A DNA stretch of 54,035 nucleotides from Fibrobacter sp. (GTDB taxonomy: Bacteria; Fibrobacterota; Fibrobacteria; Fibrobacterales; Fibrobacteraceae). Each line of letters begins with the position of its first letter. Positions within the stretch are counted from its first letter, which is position 1. The DNA is taken from positions 1-54,035 of the forward strand of contig JAAZFC010000008.1 in the NCBI GenBank assembly GCA_012511955.1. The letters are read 5' to 3'. The notes under the pieces are model-generated. The model was not told where the DNA came from, ran no database searches, and worked only from the letters and a program-made list of their open reading frames with translations. This document shows, in pieces, positions 49,554 through 54,035 of this stretch. A program made the position numbers and the translations under genes.

Positions 49554-50983
49554 GATAAACCTATGCGAGTGGCAAAGCGCCTTCTGGTGCCAAAGGTGAT
49601 TTCAGCTTCGCCGTGCAAATAAGTGCCAATGTATGCTAAACGCGGGCTTAAAGCCCATTGCATGGGGGCATCCTTAATAAAATATTTGGGCGTGGAATGA
49701 TGGTCGTAAACCGGGGTAGTATCGTTGAGTGCACTACCATAATCGGTGCCTTTCCAGTGCCAAGAGGAACTTAAACTTATTTGTATTTTTTCTTTCCAAT
49801 AACCATAAAACATGGTTTCAATGGCTTGGCTGTTGGGCCCTAAAGGCGCTCCCAAAGGCTGTCCTTGGTGGGCTACCTGAGCAGTATTAGGCTTAAAATG
49901 AGTATAGACATAGGGTTCCACCCGGGCATATTCAGAAATCCAACCCAGTTGCAAGTAGTCCCAATCGTGAATCAAGTGCAAACCCACCGTGCCGCCCCAT
50001 TTGGCCTCGATGGTGGAGTTTTCCCATAAACTGATAGGACTTTCCATGTCGTCCAGCATAAATTCCCCGTAAATTCGCCCCCAGCCGGGGAGTCTAAAGG
50101 CTAAATCTAGCCCCAACAAACCGTTGTTATAGTCTTCGGACATTTGCCCTTTGTGCATAAAAAGCGGAACAATGGGCACAAACAAAATCGGCGCACTAAT
50201 GCTATCTACAATGGTGGCTTCGCTGATTCCTAATAGCACATTGGAGCCTAACTTGAGCTCGTAGCGATGGGCGTATAAATTGCGATCGCGAGTGTTGAGA
50301 TTGCTCATGGAATGACCGCCAATATTAAGGTCACCATAAAGGGTTTTCACCGTAAGAGGGCCAATTTGTGTTTCTAAACTTGCCTGGGGAAAAGGAATGG
50401 CATTTTGGTTAAAAACCAGAGCGTGTTTCCAAGCTGGCCCCCAATGAGCGGCATCGCGCCCCATGCTTAAACGGGCCCAGTCAAAATGTATGGATAAATT
50501 CCCTCGGTAGCGGGCGTAACTGGTGTAAGAAAGCGCCCCGTTGATGGCACTATCTTGGATTTCCAAAAATTCTCGGTCCCATGACCGGGGGTAAGAAGCC
50601 CTGTGATCTTCGTTGTAAATGCGGGCATCGAGCCAAAATTCCACGCTATCTCGGTAACCTCGCAAAACCATACCTCCTTCTAGGGCGTTGACTGTATCGG
50701 CAAGTCTTTCGGATCCTAAAAAGTTATATCCCTGCACCGGACTAATGGCCAACAAGCTCTTGTCGTCATGCCAGGAGAACATTGAATTAATGGGGAGATT
50801 TGGACGCCAAAGGGAGTTGCGCCGAGGAAAATGACTTTCTAAATTGTCCCCTGCACTTTGTTGGTGCAATGCCTGTAATAAAGATTGAGATTGAGGCGTT
50901 TTTAGACTGTAAGGACGGTCTAAATTGATTTCTTGGGCCAAAACCGAGGAAAAAAGTAGTGTTATTAATAATAAAAGTTTCAA
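49547..50983 (-). CDS. Wzi-like capsule-assembly outer-membrane protein
   Basis: 478 residues, signal peptide 1-16 (LLFSSVLAQ). Contains the Wzi-like stretch RLSMGRDAAHWGPAWKHALVF followed by IPFPQASLETQIGPLTVKTLYG, and ends in an aromatic-terminated strand RFATRIGLSW, the classical C-terminal signal for BamA-dependent barrel insertion. It is paired with the similar 506-residue protein downstream, overlapping by 7 bases, and overlaps the small membrane protein gene upstream by 4. UDP-glucose dehydrogenase is divergent next door, so a role in surface glycan is plausible. Confidence 0.65.
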   Translation of the reverse strand: MKLLLLITLLFSSVLAQEINLDRPYSLKTPQSQSLLQALHQQSAGDNLESHFPRRNSLWRPNLPINSMFSWHDDKSLLAISPVQGYNFLGSERLADTVNALEGGMVLRGYRDSVEFWLDARIYNEDHRASYPRSWDREFLEIQDSAINGALSYTSYARYRGNLSIHFDWARLSMGRDAAHWGPAWKHALVFNQNAIPFPQASLETQIGPLTVKTLYGDLNIGGHSMSNLNTRDRNLYAHRYELKLGSNVLLGISEATIVDSISAPILFVPIVPLFMHKGQMSEDYNNGLLGLDLAFRLPGWGRIYGEFMLDDMESPISLWENSTIEAKWGGTVGLHLIHDWDYLQLGWISEYARVEPYVYTHFKPNTAQVAHQGQPLGAPLGPNSQAIETMFYGYWKEKIQISLSSSWHWKGTDYGSALNDTTPVYDHHSTPKYFIKDAPMQWALSPRLAYIGTYLHGEAEITFGTRRRFATRIGLSW

Positions 50984-51441
50984 GATCGTTCCTGAGTTGA
51001 AGAATTTTCTGCTTCAATTTCGCTAAGCACACCACCTATATTACATAAATGCCCCTGTTGTTTTATGTTTAAATGTAAACATTGTACGGTATAAATAGGC
51101 CCGCGAAATATGCCCCACCAGCCAAAAATCAGAGAAAATACCACCGCTAGCCATCGCTGCACAAAGTTGTAAAAGGAGTTTGGGTGGGCATAAGCCGTGG
51201 GAAACTTACCGGCGGCGAAAACAAAAGAAATAGCGCATAAATATTGAATCATGGGGGAATCTTGATCAATCAATCTGCCTCGAAATTTGACTTTTTCCCC
51301 TTGGCGTAAAGCCTTGTTGTGCTTAGTGAACCAAGCTTTGGTAGCTTTAATACGCCAGTTTTGGTAAAATATATACAGAAATGCTACCCCATAAGCGAGG
51401 GCGATATAAAACAGAGCGGCTTTAAAAAATGCTGAAATCAT
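50980..51441 (-). CDS. Small membrane protein, DUF3592-like
   Basis: 153 residues with two hydrophobic helices (about 5-27 and 95-120). Between them KATKAWFTKHNKALRQGEKVKFRGRLIDQDSP and IQYLCAISFVFAAGKFP resemble small DUF3592-type inner-membrane proteins, but the match is weak. First gene of a three-gene leftward set with two Wzi-like barrels; divergent from ugd. Function unknown. Confidence 0.5.
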   Translation of the reverse strand: MISAFFKAALFYIALAYGVAFLYIFYQNWRIKATKAWFTKHNKALRQGEKVKFRGRLIDQDSPMIQYLCAISFVFAAGKFPTAYAHPNSFYNFVQRWLAVVFSLIFGWWGIFRGPIYTVQCLHLNIKQQGHLCNIGGVLSEIEAENSSTQERS

Positions 51442-51501
51442 ATTACATCGTTTATTAAATAATTAGTAATTTTAGCATAAAAAAGGAACAAAGAGGTTTA
51501 A

Positions 51502-52878
51502 ATGAACTGGGAAAAGAAGATTTTATGTATAGGCGCAGGGTATGTGGGTGGTCCCACTATGTCGGTGATAGCGGATCGTTGCCCCCAATATAAGGTTACT
51601 GTGGTAGATATTAATGCCGATAGAATTGCGGCATGGAATTCTGCGCAATTGCCTATTTATGAACCTGGTTTAGAGCAAGTGGTGGAACGCGCTCGGGGGC
51701 GCAACCTGTTTTTTAGCACAGATATAGATGCGGGCATTGCCGAAGCTAATATTATTTTTGTCAGTGTAAATACTCCCACCAAAACCTTTGGGCATGGGGC
51801 TGGTTATGCTTCGGATTTGCAATATTTAGAGAAAACCGCTCGACATATATTGGCCGTGAGCGAAGAACCCAAAATAGTGGTGGAAAAAAGTACCTTACCC
51901 GTGCGCACCGCCGAAGCTATGCAGCGAATTTTGGATTCCAACGACAAAGGCATCCACTTTGAAATACTTTCTAACCCTGAGTTTTTGGCTGAAGGAACCG
52001 CCATAAATGACCTAGAAAATCCCGATCGAGTGTTGATTGGAGCCAGCGAAACCCCCGAAGGACAAGCGGCTTTACAAGAAGTTATAGATATATACGCCAA
52101 CTGGGTGCCTCGGGACAGAATTTTAACCACTAATGTGTGGTCGTCAGAGCTTTCTAAACTCACCGCCAATGCTTTTTTGGCTCAAAGAGTGAGTTCCATC
52201 AATGCGGTTTCGGCGATTTGCGAAGCCACCGGAGCCAATGTGGATGAAGTGGCTTTTGCCATTGGACAAGATTCCCGTATTGGGCCCAAATTTTTAAAAG
52301 CATCCGTGGGTTTTGGGGGGTCTTGCTTTAAAAAAGATATTTTGAACTTGGTTTATTTGTGCAGACACTTTAATTTACCCGAAGCGGCAGAATATTGGGA
52401 ATGGGTGGTACGCATGAATGAGTGGCAAAAACACCGCTTTACTAAACGCATTTTAACCACCATGTTTAATAGCATTGCAGGAAAACGCATTGCGGTATTT
52501 GGCTTTGCTTTTAAGGCAGACACAGGAGATACCCGGGAAACTCCGGCGCTGACCGTGGTGAGAGATTTGTTGGACGAGCATGCTTTACCAGTGATTACTG
52601 ATCCCCAAGCTATACCTGAGGCCAAAAATGACTTGGCCGATGTACTGGATTTGGTGGAATTTACCGAAGATCCCTATGAAAGTGTTAAAGGTGCCCATGC
52701 CATAGTGATTTGCACCGAATGGCAGCATTTTAAGGAGCTGGATTATCAAAAAATCTATGACTCCATGGAAAAACCTGCCTTTATATTTGATGGTCGCAAC
52801 ATTTTGGATCATCAAAAGCTCTATGAAATCGGTTTTGAGGTAACTCCTGTGGGTAAAGCTGGGTATTCGAGGCTGTGA
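51502..52878 (+). CDS. ugd: UDP-glucose 6-dehydrogenase (eukaryote-like type)
   Basis: Oxidises UDP-glucose to UDP-glucuronate, a precursor for surface polysaccharide. Rossmann motif [51 protein letters not shown] by position about 160-185, the catalytic Cys in [11 protein letters not shown], and [15 protein letters not shown]. The GGPTM and DTGDTRE forms and the 458-residue length match the animal/plant-type UGDH found in some FCB bacteria rather than E. coli Ugd (388). Shine-Dalgarno AAAGAGG. Complete. Confidence 0.93.
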   Translation: MNWEKKILCIGAGYVGGPTMSVIADRCPQYKVTVVDINADRIAAWNSAQLPIYEPGLEQVVERARGRNLFFSTDIDAGIAEANIIFVSVNTPTKTFGHGAGYASDLQYLEKTARHILAVSEEPKIVVEKSTLPVRTAEAMQRILDSNDKGIHFEILSNPEFLAEGTAINDLENPDRVLIGASETPEGQAALQEVIDIYANWVPRDRILTTNVWSSELSKLTANAFLAQRVSSINAVSAICEATGANVDEVAFAIGQDSRIGPKFLKASVGFGGSCFKKDILNLVYLCRHFNLPEAAEYWEWVVRMNEWQKHRFTKRILTTMFNSIAGKRIAVFGFAFKADTGDTRETPALTVVRDLLDEHALPVITDPQAIPEAKNDLADVLDLVEFTEDPYESVKGAHAIVICTEWQHFKELDYQKIYDSMEKPAFIFDGRNILDHQKLYEIGFEVTPVGKAGYSRL

Positions 52879-52879
52879 T

Positions 52880-53887
52880 TTGCGCTTTTTAGGGCTGATT
52901 TGTGTTTTCGTAGCCAGTGCGTGGGCTAATGCCCCAGTCGTTGATGGCTCCACGGTCGTCGAGCTTCCTACAAGTGTGGATTCCTCCACGGTCGTCGAGC
53001 TTCCTGCAAGTGTGGATTCCTCCACGGTCGTCGAGTGTTCCGAACAAAGTGAGGAATGTATCGAGACGGAGGTGCATTACGGAAAATTAACCCTAGTAGC
53101 CAGCGCCACCAGCCTGTCATTTTTAGGATCGTGGTTCTTGGTGTTTCGCAAAGCTTGGTGGGATGAATCCACCACTAAATTTCACTTTAAAAACGACTTT
53201 GAATACGCCAAAAATCTGGATAAATTGGGGCATTTTTACGCCGGAGCGCTTATAGGAGAAGGTTTTTACGATGGCTTGCGCTGGAGCGGAGTTTCGGAGT
53301 TTAAATCCCATCTTTGGGCCGGGATTTTCGCCAGTTTAACCCATGTGGGCGTGGATATTAAAGATGGTTTTAGCAGCTGGGGCTACAGCGTTTGGGATGT
53401 AGTAGGCGGAAGTCTAGGCGGATTTTGGCCCATGGCGCAAAAATATGTGCCATTTATGAAGTATGTGGACTATAAAATGAGTTATTGGGTAAATTCCAAG
53501 CTTTATTGGACCGAAGGGGATCATACCGGAGTTTTCACCGATGATTACCCCAATCAAACCCACTGGCTAAGTTTTAGAATCAACGCCATGCTCCCCGATG
53601 TTTTAGAACCATTTTGGCCCGATTGGCTAAATATCGCCGTGGGTTTGAGCGTAGAAGACGGGATATTTGCCCGGGACGATTTGAACTACGCCCAAAACAA
53701 TCAACGCCTAAAAGACGCTCGCCGTCAAGTGTATATTGGCTTAGACTACGATTTGCAAGTGTTTAAACCCAAAGCCTATTGGGCCAAACGCTTGCTCACC
53801 TACGCCAATTACATCAAACTCCCGGCTCCCAGTGTGCGAGTTTATCCGGATTTTGAGGTGCAGTGGGTTTATCCCATACAATTTTAG
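52880..53887 (+). CDS. DUF2279-like exported membrane protein with N-terminal repeats
   Basis: 335 residues, TTG start one base after the ugd stop. Signal peptide about 1-17 (LGLICVFVASAWA-N). Residues 19-62 carry a 12-residue tandem repeat (STVVELPTSVDS type). The core has LDKLGHFYAGALIGEGFYDGLRWSG, WAGIFASLTHVGVDIKDGFSSWG and WDVVGGSLGG, the DUF2279/YfiM-type His- and Gly-rich helices, probably membrane-embedded, then a strand-rich C-terminal half ending VQWVYPIQF. Role unknown; it follows ugd in the same transcript. Repeat-derived DNA in the N-terminus is likely a late insertion. Confidence 0.65.
   Translation: MRFLGLICVFVASAWANAPVVDGSTVVELPTSVDSSTVVELPASVDSSTVVECSEQSEECIETEVHYGKLTLVASATSLSFLGSWFLVFRKAWWDESTTKFHFKNDFEYAKNLDKLGHFYAGALIGEGFYDGLRWSGVSEFKSHLWAGIFASLTHVGVDIKDGFSSWGYSVWDVVGGSLGGFWPMAQKYVPFMKYVDYKMSYWVNSKLYWTEGDHTGVFTDDYPNQTHWLSFRINAMLPDVLEPFWPDWLNIAVGLSVEDGIFARDDLNYAQNNQRLKDARRQVYIGLDYDLQVFKPKAYWAKRLLTYANYIKLPAPSVRVYPDFEVQWVYPIQF
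52949..53035 (+). repeat. 36-bp in-frame tandem repeat
   Basis: Two full 36-bp units (52949-52984 and 52985-53020) differing by one base, plus the first 15 bases of a third. Each codes for 12 residues. The third partial unit runs into an imperfect palindrome (about 53027-53067: GTC, TCGA and TTCC facing GGAA, TCGA and GAC) still inside the reading frame. Confidence 0.9.
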
Positions 53888-53888
53888 C

Positions 53889-54013
53889 TTCTTCGGGCTG
53901 CGCGAGCGTACTGCCGCGTTGCACTGCGGATGAAAACTACTCGAAATACTCTATGTATGTCTCATAGTTTTCACCTGGTGCGCCTTGCATTACATTTCGC
54001 TCGCTCCGAAGAA
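53889..54013. repeat. Nested inverted-repeat element after the DUF2279-like gene
   Basis: Outer arms TTCTTCGG (53889-53896) and CCGAAGAA (54006-54013), next GCGAGCG (53902-53908) and CGCTCGC (53998-54004), inner arms TGAAAACTA (53931-53939) and TAGTTTTCA (53965-53973). About 125 bases with no open gene, starting one base past the stop codon. Looks like a dispersed repeat or MITE/REP-type structure; no T-run follows the outer stem, so it is not a simple terminator. Confidence 0.75.
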
Positions 54014-54035
54014 CTATTCTTGGAGGTTTCGGGCT

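Noticed and set aside
52889-53077. Minus-strand open frame with repeated Leu-Asp-Asp-Arg-Gly-Gly units
   Set aside because: Mirror of the 36-bp tandem repeat; the plus-strand frame has the signal peptide and continues into a conserved domain.
1-54035. CRISPR array, rRNA operon, riboswitch or replication origin
   Set aside because: No spaced direct repeats of CRISPR type, no rRNA-like sequence, no recognisable riboswitch and no DnaA-box cluster seen.

Overview
The window comes from a Gram-negative (diderm), moderately AT-rich bacterium. Diderm evidence: lipoboxes, several outer-membrane beta-barrel candidates, a TolC-type channel and a MacA adaptor. It has an aminofutalosine synthase (MqnE) and a probable aminodeoxyfutalosine deaminase, so menaquinone is probably made by the futalosine route. 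PorV/UPF0164-like and Wzi-like barrels, a lamin-tail-domain protein and a eukaryote-type UDP-glucose dehydrogenase suggest the FCB group, perhaps Fibrobacterota. That placement is inference. Genes are densely packed with many 1-14 nt overlaps; no gene-free stretch exceeds 300 bases.

Layout. 1-4.5 kb: 3' part of exonuclease III, a PAS-only sensor, a Xer recombinase and a PorV-like barrel. 4.5-10 kb: one run of overlapping genes holding a membrane-anchored STAS protein, a degenerate LytM protein, a lipoprotein, an amidohydrolase (probably MqnX), PdxA and QueG. 10-14.6 kb: a lipoprotein ending convergently on queG, a divergent glycogen-synthase-like protein, a tRNA with CAU anticodon (best read as Ile2) with its terminator, and a NIT-domain chemoreceptor. 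14.7-21 kb, minus strand: M23 peptidase, lamin-tail protein, small barrel, degenerate HD-GYP protein and NadD in one unit, plus a Ser/Thr kinase/CvpA pair. 21-32.6 kb, plus strand: MqnE, RNase D, 5-formyl-THF cyclo-ligase, an orphan CarA N-terminal domain, RlmB, a TPR protein, HU/IHF, SmpB, AmiC-like amidase, YebC, RuvC-RuvA-RuvB and a PilZ protein. 32.6-40.6 kb: STAS protein, superoxide dismutase, a peroxiredoxin lacking its peroxidatic cysteine, PHP phosphoesterase, GT9-like protein, a GAF-GGDEF cyclase and RNase H. 40.7-46.9 kb: a six-gene operon of LytS/LytTR two-component regulator, TolC, MacA, MacB ATPase and MacB permease. 46.9-54 kb: an Rpn-family nuclease between perfect 67-bp direct repeats, two Wzi-like barrels, a small membrane protein, UDP-glucose dehydrogenase and a DUF2279-like protein, ending in a nested inverted repeat.

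The most unusual locus is 46931-48087. A recombination-promoting-nuclease (Rpn) gene carries six in-frame copies of a 12-bp unit coding for Glu-Ala-Arg-Gly. It sits between two identical 67-bp copies of the last 17 codons, stop codon and 12 downstream bases of the neighbouring barrel gene. The arrangement looks like a recently inserted defence cassette that duplicated, and so preserved, the 3' end of its target gene. Other oddities are a CarA protein with no glutaminase domain, a peroxiredoxin with Ser at the peroxidatic position, a glycogen-synthase homologue without its Lys-x-Gly-Gly-Leu loop, an HD-GYP protein without its HD histidine, and repeat sequence built into the N-terminus of the DUF2279-like protein.
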